The notes: a model not told the origin generated them from the sequence alone. 36,571 nucleotides of DNA from Deltaproteobacteria bacterium (GCA_016935365.1 JAFGRB010000464.1:1-36571); one strand, 5' to 3'; counted from the stretch's first letter, positions 17,640 to 25,450 are shown. Numbers and translations are program-made.

Positions 17640-18575
17640 TCACAGTCCCTTGACGAGATCCTTCACTTTCTTCACCGCCCGCCGGATTCCTCGCAGCAGC
17701 TCGTCGAGGAAGCGTTCCCAGTCAGAACGATCGCGCCTCGGGTTGTACCGTCTCGGCGGACCGGGGGGATTGCCGGGCGACACCCTGGTCTTCCAGCCGC
17801 CCTTGATCCGGATCGATCCTCGCTTCCCGCTGTCCTCCACCTCCACCTCGCCTCGCATCACCCGCACCTCGGTCTCGCCGGACCGCTGTCGCTCGACGAC
17901 GAACGACGTGCCGACGACACGCACCCGGGCCGTGTCGGTCTGGACCGCGAATGTATTCCCCGCGCGCTCGACCAGGCACCAGATCTTGCCCCTGTCGAGC
18001 TGGATCCGCTCGCCCGGCCCCGACAGGGTCAGCGACGAGCCCGGAAAGACGCGCACGATGCCGCCGCGTTCGAGCGACAGCTCCGCGATCCCGTTCTTCT
18101 TCACCTCGAGCCTGCTGCCTGCGCGGACAACCGTATTCGGAGCGGCCTTGCTCTCCACCGCCACTCCGTCCAGGGACAGGTTCCGCCCCTTCACCAGGCG
18201 GGCGGCCAGCACCGGGGCTCTCGGCACTGCCGGCGCGTGGAGGGTCCAGGCCAGACCCGCGACCAGGATCAGGACGACGACAACGGCTGCGACGAGCGCG
18301 GAGGCATGAGCCCAGATGATCCGGTCCAGCAAGCCCGGCAGCTCCTTCCGCTCGCCCTGCAGCCCGACGGCCTGGAGCGCCAGCCGTACCATTCGCTCCT
18401 CTTCCGCCGGAGTGGGGATCTCGGGTTTCCTTGAGAGGGAGCGCAGGAAAGCGACCTGCAAGTCATAGAGTGAGCGACAGCGGTCGCAAGAGCGCAGGTG
18501 GCTTCTGAGCCGGGCCTCGGCCGGGCGAGGCAGTCCCTCGCAGAGGTACTGGTCGATCTCGGACCTAGCGTGCAT
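17640..18575 (-). CDS. anti-sigma factor, zf-HC2 and FecR-like domains
   Basis: A 311-residue protein. The N terminus has the anti-sigma zinc motif His26-x3-Cys30-x2-Cys33 (HLRSCDRC). One transmembrane helix lies at about 90-112, and a FecR-type beta-rich domain at about 125-250 (VVRAGSRLEVKKNGIAELSL, then VGTSFVVE, then MRGEVEVED). The tail is basic. It should hold the adjacent ECF sigma factor at the inner membrane and release it on an envelope signal sensed by the FecR-like part. The ATG overlaps the end of the sigma gene by 11 bases and has GGGAGG just upstream, so the two are translated together. Confidence 0.88.
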   Translation of the reverse strand: MHARSEIDQYLCEGLPRPAEARLRSHLRSCDRCRSLYDLQVAFLRSLSRKPEIPTPAEEERMVRLALQAVGLQGERKELPGLLDRIIWAHASALVAAVVVVLILVAGLAWTLHAPAVPRAPVLAARLVKGRNLSLDGVAVESKAAPNTVVRAGSRLEVKKNGIAELSLERGGIVRVFPGSSLTLSGPGERIQLDRGKIWCLVERAGNTFAVQTDTARVRVVGTSFVVERQRSGETEVRVMRGEVEVEDSGKRGSIRIKGGWKTRVSPGNPPGPPRRYNPRRDRSDWERFLDELLRGIRRAVKKVKDLVKGL

Positions 18576-19173
18576 GGTCGCCTCCCGCGTGCATGTGACG
18601 CCCCAGGGCCGCCATGAGACGGGCGTCTCGCTGCGCCCGCCGTACCAGCACTCTCTTCATATACTTGCAGCGGGCCCGGCCGATGGAGAGCCTGGCCGCG
18701 ATCTCCGGATAGCCGAGCCCCTCCACGAAGTGGAGCCCGAAGAAAGCGCGCCACTGAGGTCGCAACCTCGCCTCGAATGCCTCGACCGCCCCCAGCAGCT
18801 CGGCGGTCTCGGCGGCCCGATCATGGGCAGCCGGCGCCTCGACCCTGGCCAGGGCTCTGTCCGGATCCTCCCAGCCAGATCCGATTTCCCGGCCCTCCTT
18901 GCGCAGGAGATCGACACAGCGGTTGCGTGCCAGGACCGAAAGCCAGGCTCCAAACCGGTCGAACCTCGACGGATCGAGGGCCTCTCGCTGGCGGAACGCA
19001 CGGGTCCAGATCTCCTGCATGGCTTCCTCCTGCTGGAAGGCACCTGACCAGAATCGGCTCACGATGGCCCGGACCATGGGGGTGTATGCCCTCACCAGCT
19101 CGGCGAAGGCTTCGGCCTCGCCTCTCCGGAAGCCCTCCAGCACCGATCTTGCAATGATGGGTCCAGTCGACAT
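18565..19173 (-). CDS. ECF-type RNA polymerase sigma factor
   Basis: A 202-residue protein. The sigma-2 region lies at about 18-90 (FAELVRAYTPMVRAIVSRFW, then AMQEIWTRAF and WLSVLARNRCVDLLRKE). The sigma-4 helix-turn-helix lies at about 130-180 (FVEGLGYPEIAARLSIGRARCKYMKRVL). It directs RNA polymerase to a dedicated regulon and is controlled by the anti-sigma factor encoded right after it. AAGG precedes the ATG at 19173. The lipoprotein gene across the divergent promoter region is a plausible regulon member, by position only. Confidence 0.92.
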   Translation of the reverse strand: MSTGPIIARSVLEGFRRGEAEAFAELVRAYTPMVRAIVSRFWSGAFQQEEAMQEIWTRAFRQREALDPSRFDRFGAWLSVLARNRCVDLLRKEGREIGSGWEDPDRALARVEAPAAHDRAAETAELLGAVEAFEARLRPQWRAFFGLHFVEGLGYPEIAARLSIGRARCKYMKRVLVRRAQRDARLMAALGRHMHAGGDHAR

Positions 19174-19186
19174 CGATACCTTGAGA

Positions 19187-19261
19187 TACGTCGGCCGTGA
19201 TCCAGCGGACTAGTTTTTTTTCCTGCAAAAAAAACTCAACCATTTTCCTCAAACCGACGTA
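19187..19261. promoter_or_regulatory. concentric palindromes in a divergent control region
   Basis: Two perfect inverted repeats share one centre (19224). The outer arms are TACGTCGG (19187-19194) and CCGACGTA (19254-19261). The inner arms are AG plus eight T, then CCTGC, then eight A plus CT (19212-19236). The inner block is the most AT-rich stretch seen nearby. It lies between the sigma-factor gene and a divergent lipoprotein gene and may be an operator, a bent promoter region or a bidirectional hairpin. Confidence 0.5.
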
Positions 19262-19326
19262 CCTGTCTGTGGTGCCATGGCTACGCTTGAAACCGTAGAG
19301 GCTGTGGCCCTGGAAGGGAGCCGTAG

Positions 19327-20733
19327 ATGAACAAGTCATTCTGGTTGCTGGCAGCTTTGTTATTCATCACGAATGCGAGCTGTGGCGACGGCGGTAACGA
19401 GGGCGAGTGCGACCTGGCAGAGCCCGACTGCGCCGAGGGCCTGGTCTGCGAGGCCGTGCAGGGAGGCAACCCCCACTGCTTCGCCCCGCTGGTTGTGCGG
19501 GGCGTGGTACTCGACGCCGTCGACGAGGCGCCCATCCGGGGTGCCCTGGTCCAGGCGGTCGACGCCAGCGGCATCGCCTCGGGCAGCTCCGATGAGACCG
19601 GAGAGGACGGGAGGTTCGCATTGACAGTGCCGGCCATCCGCGACGCGGAAGGCACTCCGCTGGAAGGCTCCTACATGCTGCGGGCCCAGGCAGCGGGCTA
19701 CCAGCCCTTCCCGACCGCCATCCGGCCCGCCTTGCCCCTGGCCGCGCCTTCGGCCCAGGAGATCGACGGTGAGTGGGTCATCGAAACCGCCATCACGACC
19801 GTGCTCCTGCTCCCACTGCCGGGTGACACCAGCGATCTGGGATCGATCTCCGGCCGTGTCCTGGCTGCCAGGCCCGGCGGGATCCTGATCGTCGCCCAGG
19901 GGCAAGGCAGCGGACACATCGGCTTCAGCGACGCCGGCGGCGACTACACCATCTTCAACGTGCCCGCGGGCAGCTACGGAGTGCACGGCTATGCCGGCGA
20001 AGTCCAGCTGGATCCCGCCGACGTGTCGCTCGCGGCCGGAGAGGACAAGACGGGCGTCGACCTGGCCGAGGCGAGCCGTCCCGTGAGCACGGTCGCCGGC
20101 AACGTGCAGATCGTGAACGCGCCCGGCGGGTCGAAGACCAGCGTGGTGCTCGCCGTGGAGAGCACCTTCGTCGAGGACGCGGCCCTCGGCCAGGTCCCAC
20201 CCGGCCTGCGAGCGGGCGAGGTGAACGGCGAGTTCATCATCGAGGGCGTTCCCGACGGCCGCTATGTCGTCCTGGCCGCGTTCGAGAACGACGGCCTGGT
20301 GCGGGATCCGGACCAGACCATCGGCGGCACGAGGATCGTCCACATCGAGGTCCCCGATCCCCAGACGGCGAACACGGTGACCCTGCCTGAAGGGTTCAAG
20401 GTGACCGAGGCGCTGGCCGTGATCCGGCCTGGAGCAGACGGCCCGGAGGCGGTCAGCACGCAGACGCCGGTATTCGAGTGGGCGGACGATTCCAGCGAGG
20501 ACGGCTACGAGATCCACGTCTTCGATGCTTTCGGGGAAGAGATCTGGAGCGACGAGATCGGTGACGTGTCAGGGACGGAAACGGTGGAGCACCGCTACGG
20601 CGGCCCGACCCTGGAGGAGGGGATGTACTACCAGTTCCACGCCATCTCCTTCAGAGAGAGGACGGGTGAACGGACAGCCATCAGCGCCACCGAGGACCTG
20701 CTCGGCGTTTTCACCTACCAGAACAATCCCTGA
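19327..20733 (+). CDS. lipoprotein with carboxypeptidase-regulatory-like domains
   Basis: A 468-residue protein. The signal sequence ends at a lipobox-like NASC (Cys19). A short Cys-rich segment follows (about 19-52, six Cys). Then come two or more beta-sandwich repeats of the carboxypeptidase-regulatory/CnaB-like kind (VVRGVVLDAVDEAPIRGALV; SISGRVLAARPGGILIVAQG, then YTIFNVPAGSYGVHGYAG; and EFIIEGVPDGRYVVLAAFEN). A C-terminal fibronectin-like strand set follows (VFEWADDSSEDGYEIHVFD). It is a surface protein of structural or binding role. GAAGGGAG precedes the ATG. It faces the ECF sigma gene and may be under its control. Confidence 0.78.
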   Translation: MNKSFWLLAALLFITNASCGDGGNEGECDLAEPDCAEGLVCEAVQGGNPHCFAPLVVRGVVLDAVDEAPIRGALVQAVDASGIASGSSDETGEDGRFALTVPAIRDAEGTPLEGSYMLRAQAAGYQPFPTAIRPALPLAAPSAQEIDGEWVIETAITTVLLLPLPGDTSDLGSISGRVLAARPGGILIVAQGQGSGHIGFSDAGGDYTIFNVPAGSYGVHGYAGEVQLDPADVSLAAGEDKTGVDLAEASRPVSTVAGNVQIVNAPGGSKTSVVLAVESTFVEDAALGQVPPGLRAGEVNGEFIIEGVPDGRYVVLAAFENDGLVRDPDQTIGGTRIVHIEVPDPQTANTVTLPEGFKVTEALAVIRPGADGPEAVSTQTPVFEWADDSSEDGYEIHVFDAFGEEIWSDEIGDVSGTETVEHRYGGPTLEEGMYYQFHAISFRERTGERTAISATEDLLGVFTYQNNP

Positions 20734-20987
20734 TCATCGGCGGTCCGCTTTCCGGGCTCAGGAAGTCTACCCGGCAGTCGACATCGGACTCCCCTTCCCA
20801 GCCGCGCTCGAACAGTCCGATCACTCCACAGGGCTGACGGGCATTCAGTTCTCAAGGCCTGTCCTCGTAGTTGTTGACCTGGGAGGTGCGGGCCGGATAG
20901 GACTCTCGAGTGGAAGGCACAAGGCAGTCTTTGCGGTTGGAGTGAATCCGGGGTATGCGGTGACAAGTGACAGAGGAGGAGGACGTC

Positions 20988-22385
20988 ATGGGCCTGTTCG
21001 ACAAGCTGAAGGCAGGTGTCGGTATCGGCGGCGCCAAGCTGGAGATCGCGCTCGAGCCGGGCGCGATCCCCTTGGGCGGGCTTGCCCGCGGCCGGGTCAT
21101 CCTTCGCGGTGGGAAGCTCGAGCAGCAGTGCAACGGCATCGAGGTCGTGCTGGTGCGCAGGTGGTCCGTCACCGAGCTCGTGGAGGGACGCGAGGAGCAG
21201 ACCGGCCACAAGGAGATCGTAAGCTCCAGCCAGCTGCCCGACTCGGTCTTTGCGATCGCGCCCGGGAGCGAGCACGAGCGGATCTTCGAGATCCCGCTGT
21301 CCGGTCAGGCGGAGACCGGTGACCGCTTCGAGATCGGCGCCAGCGCGGACATCCCCGGGGCGATCGATCCCAGGGCCTCGGCCGAGCTCGAGATCGACTG
21401 GGACGGGGCGGCGGGCGCGGCGGTCTCGGACTCCGAGTACGAGGAGCTCGATGAGGCGCCCTACGAGGATGACTCGGGACCCGATCAGGTGGTGCTGGAC
21501 TCGGACCGATCGACATGCATGCTGGTGCGAAGCGATCTCCTGGAGTTCTTCGACACGGCCAGCGGCGACTACCTGCACGACTGGGAAGTGGAGGACCTGA
21601 TCAGCGCCGGCTTCGCGCCGGAGGGGCAGGTGCTGACCGGGGACCGGGACGGCGTGATCACGCTTCGCGACAGGCAAAGCGGCGAGGCGCTGGCGCAGTC
21701 CGAGCCGCTGTCGGACGATTTCGTCCGCTCGATCCGCCCTCTGGGGAGAAGCTCGCGCGTCGCGGCCAGCACCGACGACGGCTTCGTGGCGGTCTTCGGT
21801 CTCGCCGACATGCAGCGCGTGACGACGCTGCAGGAGGGCGACGAGGCCCGAGGCCTTGCGGTCAGCCCCGACGGGCAGCGCGTCTTCGTCTCCAAGATGT
21901 ACTCCGTTCTGTGCTACGACACGAAAGACGGTGATCTCCTGTGGGAGCAATCCGATCTGCCCGCGGCGAACGGAGCCCAGCTCGACGTGTCGCCGGATGG
22001 ACGCTGGGTGGTGGCGGCGCTCTCGGGCTGGGGCCTGTGCTGGCTCGGCGCGGGCGACGGGCGCGTGGGGCCGACCCACGCTTTCTCGGGCCCTGGTGGG
22101 GTCCACTGGCCGGACATGCTGGGAGACTGCACGGTCTGGGAGGCGAGGCCGCGCTTCTCGCCCGACGGCAAGCGCCTGGCGGTCAACACGCCGGTCGGCA
22201 ATCTGCTCGTGCTCGATGGCGGAAGCGCCGAGGTGGTCTGGGAATTCGAGCGGGGCGACGGCCTGGCCTGGATCAACGACATCGCCTGGCTCGACGACAA
22301 TCGCTTGCTGCTCGGTCACACCGATCGCCGGTTCACCATTTGGACGCTCGAGCCGCTGAGCTGGGAGGTCGACACCGATCTCTAG
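20988..22385 (+). CDS. Spo0M-like domain fused to a beta-propeller
   Basis: A 465-residue protein. Residues 1 to about 135 resemble the arrestin-like Spo0M (sporulation-control) family: MGLFDKLKAGVGIGGAKLEI, then PLGGLARGRVILRGG and GIEVVLVRRW. An acidic linker follows (SEYEELDEAPYEDDSG). Residues about 155-465 form WD40/YVTN-like blades (GLAVSPDGQRVFVS, LDVSPDGRWVVAAL, RFSPDGKRLAVNT). The usual Spo0M is about 250 residues with no propeller, so the second half is an addition. No signal peptide, so it is cytoplasmic. GAGGAGGAGG precedes ATG 20988; a GTG at 20967 would add seven residues. The 254-base gap before it shows only weak promoter-like hexamers. Confidence 0.78.
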   Translation: MGLFDKLKAGVGIGGAKLEIALEPGAIPLGGLARGRVILRGGKLEQQCNGIEVVLVRRWSVTELVEGREEQTGHKEIVSSSQLPDSVFAIAPGSEHERIFEIPLSGQAETGDRFEIGASADIPGAIDPRASAELEIDWDGAAGAAVSDSEYEELDEAPYEDDSGPDQVVLDSDRSTCMLVRSDLLEFFDTASGDYLHDWEVEDLISAGFAPEGQVLTGDRDGVITLRDRQSGEALAQSEPLSDDFVRSIRPLGRSSRVAASTDDGFVAVFGLADMQRVTTLQEGDEARGLAVSPDGQRVFVSKMYSVLCYDTKDGDLLWEQSDLPAANGAQLDVSPDGRWVVAALSGWGLCWLGAGDGRVGPTHAFSGPGGVHWPDMLGDCTVWEARPRFSPDGKRLAVNTPVGNLLVLDGGSAEVVWEFERGDGLAWINDIAWLDDNRLLLGHTDRRFTIWTLEPLSWEVDTDL

Positions 22386-22414
22386 CGGGTACTTCTCGAG
22401 GATCGGATCTCATC

Positions 22415-22798
22415 TCACCCGCGGAGCTCCTCGGCGACGAGGGAGTGGTGCTCCCGAATGCCGCGGTCGACGCTGCACAGCGCTACCCGCCTGGCCCGGC
22501 TGTGCGCCGCGAGGAGCCGGTCGAATGGGTCGCGGGTCCACTGCACGGGGATCGCATTCTTGATCAGGGCGAGCAGCGGCAGCTCATCCACGACGAAGCG
22601 CGGGTCTGTGAGCAGCGCGTCCGTGAGCTCGGGGTTTTGCGCCTCGAGCCGCCCGACCTCCGCCAGGTACTGGATCTCCAGCAGCGAGACCGGAGAGATC
22701 CCCCACGGTCGATAGCGCTCCAGCCAGGGGTATTCCACGAGCCTCCGGGAGCCGAGCACGATCCAGATCACGAAGTGCGTGTCGAGGAGCAGGTTCAC
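22415..22798 (-). CDS. PIN-domain toxin (VapC-like)
   Basis: A 127-residue protein typical of PIN-domain RNases. The acidic residues expected for metal binding are seen: Asp6 in LLLDTH, Glu41 in LLEIQYL, Asp93 in DPFDRLLAAH and Asp111 in CSVDRGI. It should cleave RNA and be held inactive by the antitoxin encoded upstream. The start is GTG 22798, with GGAGA upstream. The gap of 151 bases to the antitoxin gene is unusually long for such a pair and contains a nested hairpin. Confidence 0.88.
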   Translation of the reverse strand: MNLLLDTHFVIWIVLGSRRLVEYPWLERYRPWGISPVSLLEIQYLAEVGRLEAQNPELTDALLTDPRFVVDELPLLALIKNAIPVQWTRDPFDRLLAAHSRARRVALCSVDRGIREHHSLVAEELRG

Positions 22799-22859
22799 CT
22801 AGGATCTCCCCCCCTGCTGATCCGGGACGCCAGATCGGCGTGCAAATCAAGGAGCTGCG

Positions 22860-22907
22860 CCGAAGTCGAGCGGAGGCGTGGTTTTCCACTTCGAGAATCG
22901 ACTTCGG
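22860..22907 (-). repeat. nested stem-loop between antitoxin and toxin genes
   Basis: A perfect 10-base inverted repeat (CCGAAGTCGA at 22860-22869, TCGACTTCGG at 22898-22907) encloses a perfect GTGG-TTTT-CCAC mini-hairpin (22878-22889). CGAAG at 22861 can also pair with a second CTTCG at 22889, so two alternative folds are possible. It lies in the transcript between the two coding regions and could set the antitoxin-to-toxin ratio. Confidence 0.5.
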
Positions 22908-22949
22908 TGCTGCGACGCCGAGTTGCGCGCCGAGGTGGCGGATCCGGGT

Positions 22950-23204
22950 TCACGGCTCGCGCTCGGTAGGGACTAGCTCGCCGGCGGCCCAGTCCCAGCC
23001 CCAGCGGTCGGCCTGGTCAGCGTGGGTTGCCTTCAGCATCCCGCGATAATCCGGCACGCCCGCCGCCGCGTCGGCCTCGCCATCCTCGCAGCGGATCACG
23101 AGCCGCCGCCCCCTGCGCTCGACGACCACGACCTCGCCATCGGCCACCTCGTCGAGCAGCTTGAACCAGCTCTTTCGGGCCTCGGTGGCTGTCACCCGCT
23201 TCAT
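22950..23204 (-). CDS. Phd/YefM-type antitoxin
   Basis: An 84-residue protein. The N terminus MKRVTATEARKSWFKLLDEV and the following EVVVVERRGRRLVIR match the Phd/YefM DNA-binding fold; the C-terminal half is the flexible toxin-binding part. It should neutralise the PIN toxin and repress the shared promoter. ATG 23204 is chosen because the -35/-10 pair just upstream would start transcription at or next to this codon. An ATG five codons earlier (23219) lies inside that promoter, although it has a GGTGG in front. Confidence 0.85.
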   Translation of the reverse strand: MKRVTATEARKSWFKLLDEVADGEVVVVERRGRRLVIRCEDGEADAAAGVPDYRGMLKATHADQADRWGWDWAAGELVPTEREP

Positions 23205-23239
23205 GTGTACAGTGTACATGTATTACCACCAGGCGTCAA
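23204..23239 (-). promoter_or_regulatory. toxin-antitoxin promoter with TGTACA operator
   Basis: On the minus strand TTGACG (23239-23234), a 17-base spacer and TACACT (23216-23211) form a sigma-70-like promoter. The predicted transcript start falls at about 23204, the A of the antitoxin ATG, so the mRNA is probably leaderless. Two TGTACA hexamers separated by one base (23206-23211 and 23213-23218) overlap the -10. TGTACA is the known core of the YefM-YoeB operator in Escherichia coli. Confidence 0.6.
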
Positions 23240-23276
23240 GCCTGATTCCCTGGCACCCTGGCACCTTGGAGAACCT

Positions 23277-23323
23277 CGCCATATCTAGCCATATTTTTCA
23301 TGAAATAGTGGCGGGATATGGCG
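23277..23323 (+). promoter_or_regulatory. nested palindromes upstream of the fic gene
   Basis: An inverted repeat CGCCATATC (23277-23285) / GATATGGCG (23315-23323) encloses a second GCCATAT copy and an inner palindrome TTTCATGAAA (23296-23305) at nearly the same centre. The tract is AT-rich against a GC-rich background and ends about 20 bases before the Fic start. It is a likely operator region; the Fic protein's own C-terminal winged helix is a candidate ligand. Confidence 0.45.
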
Positions 23324-23344
23324 GGATGTGCTAGGCTCAGTGGA

Positions 23345-24475
23345 ATGGCACTCTCGTTTGTCCTGGATGACCGGATGACCCTGCAGCTGAAGGCCATCGA
23401 TCTGAAAGCGGCCAGGCGGGCCGAGCTGCTGGCCGGCCTGGACCGGGACAGCCGAGAGGCCATCCACCGGCAAGCGCGCATCAGCACGATCGGGGCGAGC
23501 ACCCGGATCGAGAACGCGGTCCTGACGGATGCGGAGATCGAGTGGATCGACACCACCCTGGCCGACGACGGGAGGCCCACCGCGTTCGCGGCCCGGCGAG
23601 CCCGTATCGAGGCGAAGCTGTCTGTGGACCGCGAGCGGAGCATCGAGGAGGTCGCCGGCTGCCGGGAGATGCTCTCGGTGATCTACTCGCAGGCCGAGGA
23701 GCTCTTCCCTCTCAGCGAGGCGACCCTCTGCGGCCTGCACCGCGAGCTTCTCAAGCACTATCCGCAGGCGGCCTTCCACCTCGGGCGCTACAAGCTCGTT
23801 CCCAACTCGGTCATCGAGCGCGATGTCCGGAGCGGATCAGAGAGAACCGTCCTGCAGACCAGCGACCCGGGCCCGATCACAGTGACGGCCATGGCCGAGC
23901 TGCTCGCGTGGTACAACCGCACCCTGCGAGCGCATCCCTGGCCGCTGGCGGTCGGCTGCGAGCTCGTGTTCCGCTTCCTCGCCTGTCACCCCTTCCAGGA
24001 TGGGAACGGGAGGCTGGGCCGGTCGCTGTTTCTGTTGGCCCTGATCCAGAGCGCCGATCCGAGCCTCGCACCGCTCGCCCGCTACCTGGCGGTCGACAGG
24101 TTCATCGAGCAGCACAAGGCCGAGTACTACAGCGTCCTGGCCCGGGTCTCCGGCGGCAGGTTCCATCCCGATCCACACGAGTACGATATCCAGCTCTTTC
24201 TGGCCTTCATGATCAAGGCAGTGGACGCGGCCCTGGACTCGATCGTCGTCTACAAGAAACGCATCGACACGATCCGCGCCCTGTCGGAATCGGCCACCGG
24301 GGTGCTTCAGTGCTTCAAGGAGATGCCCGAGCAAAGGCTCACGCCGAGGTTCATTCGACAGCAGACCGCTTTGCCCGAGCGAACGGTCTCGCGTATCCTC
24401 CGAGGGCTTGTCGACGAGGAAATCCTGCAGCGCTACGGAAGAGGCGCCGCCACGCGCTACCAGCTCGTGTTCTGA
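23345..24475 (+). CDS. Fic-domain protein with N-terminal inhibitory motif and C-terminal winged helix
   Basis: A 376-residue protein. The Fic motif HPFQDGNGRLGR (about 215-226) is complete, including the catalytic His, so AMP or another nucleotide should be transferred to a target protein hydroxyl. An inhibitory (S/T)xxxE(G/N) motif is seen at 52-57 (STRIEN), the N-terminal placement of class II Fic proteins, so activity is self-restrained. The C terminus (about 325-376, RFIRQQTALPERTVSRILRGL) is a winged helix-turn-helix. ATG 23345 is preferred; ATG 23318 in the same frame would start inside the palindromic control region. The gene is flanked by copies of CCCTGGCACC. Confidence 0.9.
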   Translation: MALSFVLDDRMTLQLKAIDLKAARRAELLAGLDRDSREAIHRQARISTIGASTRIENAVLTDAEIEWIDTTLADDGRPTAFAARRARIEAKLSVDRERSIEEVAGCREMLSVIYSQAEELFPLSEATLCGLHRELLKHYPQAAFHLGRYKLVPNSVIERDVRSGSERTVLQTSDPGPITVTAMAELLAWYNRTLRAHPWPLAVGCELVFRFLACHPFQDGNGRLGRSLFLLALIQSADPSLAPLARYLAVDRFIEQHKAEYYSVLARVSGGRFHPDPHEYDIQLFLAFMIKAVDAALDSIVVYKKRIDTIRALSESATGVLQCFKEMPEQRLTPRFIRQQTALPERTVSRILRGLVDEEILQRYGRGAATRYQLVF

Positions 24476-24568
24476 GACATCCCGAGGCAGCGCCCCGTAT
24501 CCAGCGCCGTCCCCGAATCCCCTGGCACCTCGCCCAATCGGGCATCTCGCCCAGTCGGCGCAGGTGGA

Positions 24569-24979
24569 TTACTTGCTTGATATTCTTAGTAGAAATGACG
24601 CAATGGACCAAAACGAGGACAGCGCGACGACCAAGAGAGCCAGGCAGGAGACGCCGATCAGCAGACCCGTGATCGCCTTGGCTTTGCTCTCATCCCGGAG
24701 CAGACCCACAATCCCCTTTGCGATTCCGATCACGATCAGCAAGAAGAAGACAAGCCCGAGACCCGGCACCAGGTAGACGCCCGAGGGCGCGGCAGATGCT
24801 CCGCGGGGTGCGTCCTCCGGCCAGCCGAACCACTGGCCGACCGTCAACGCGAGCACGAGATACAGACAAAGCAGCCCCGAGCCGCCGACGAGCGCGTAGA
24901 TAATGGATTTCTTGCCTTCAGCGGTCTTCCGAGGCACGGATGCCGAAGGCGCATTATCTGCTTTGCTCGCCGCGTCCAT
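24569..24979 (-). CDS. small membrane protein
   Basis: A 136-residue protein with a polar N terminus and three predicted membrane helices (about 25-50, 68-95 and 100-125: IIYALVGGSGLLCLYLVLAL; VPGLGLVFFLLIVIGIAKGI; ITGLLIGVSCLALLVVALSS). No family recognised. Its start lies 26 bases inside the end of the upstream lipoprotein gene, so the two may be co-translated. Confidence 0.55.
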   Translation of the reverse strand: MDAASKADNAPSASVPRKTAEGKKSIIYALVGGSGLLCLYLVLALTVGQWFGWPEDAPRGASAAPSGVYLVPGLGLVFFLLIVIGIAKGIVGLLRDESKAKAITGLLIGVSCLALLVVALSSFWSIASFLLRISSK

Positions 24980-25418
24980 GATCCCCGTCGCCTTCGTCTG
25001 TGCGGAGGTAGACCCTTCCTTCCATGCACTGGCCTTGCAAGCAGAAGGGAGGCCCGCCCCTGCAACGGAACACCTTGTAGCATATCACTTCCTCGCTGGG
25101 GCCACAGACCGCGCGAAGCCTCTCGTGGTGGGCATCCTGGAAAACCCTGTTGATCGCCACGTTCTGACCACCAGCGTTACAACCACAGCAGTCTGCCGGA
25201 ACGCTGACGCAGTCTTCGTGTTTCTTGCAAGCCTTCATGGCCGGGTCTGGCGGGCAGGGTATCGGCCCGACCGGCCCTTGGCGCCGACTCGCGTCCGGAG
25301 GGGGTATAGCCGCCCTCGCCGTCTCACTGGAATCGACCTCGCTCCTTTTGCAGGCTGGCAGGACCAGCGCCTGCAGCAAGACGAAAGATGCCCACACGAG
25401 GATCGGTACTCTTCTCAA
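24954..25418 (-). CDS. cysteine-rich lipoprotein with TTG start
   Basis: A 154-residue protein. The signal sequence RRVPILVWASFVLLQALVLP leads to a lipobox-like LPAC, so it should be lipid-anchored. The mature part has about a dozen Cys in patterns such as CKKHEDCV, DCCGCNAGG and CLQGQC, suggesting a disulfide-stabilised secreted domain. I do not know its function. The start is TTG 25418, chosen because GGAGGA sits about ten bases upstream and it begins the signal sequence exactly. The same frame stays open for a further 2 kb upstream, but that part is opposite-frame sequence inside the outer-membrane protein gene. Confidence 0.65.
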   Translation of the reverse strand: MRRVPILVWASFVLLQALVLPACKRSEVDSSETARAAIPPPDASRRQGPVGPIPCPPDPAMKACKKHEDCVSVPADCCGCNAGGQNVAINRVFQDAHHERLRAVCGPSEEVICYKVFRCRGGPPFCLQGQCMEGRVYLRTDEGDGDHGRGEQSR

Positions 25419-25450
25419 GGTCGGAGCTCCTCCACCGACCCGGCAGCCGC

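Noticed and set aside
20715-22319. A 534-codon minus-strand open frame opposite the Spo0M-propeller gene
   Set aside because: Composition and lack of motifs mark it as an antisense shadow; the plus-strand gene has clear blades and a ribosome site.
23248-23265. Sigma-54 promoter suggested by TGGCAC
   Set aside because: No TTGC-type -12 element follows at the right distance in either TGGCAC copy.
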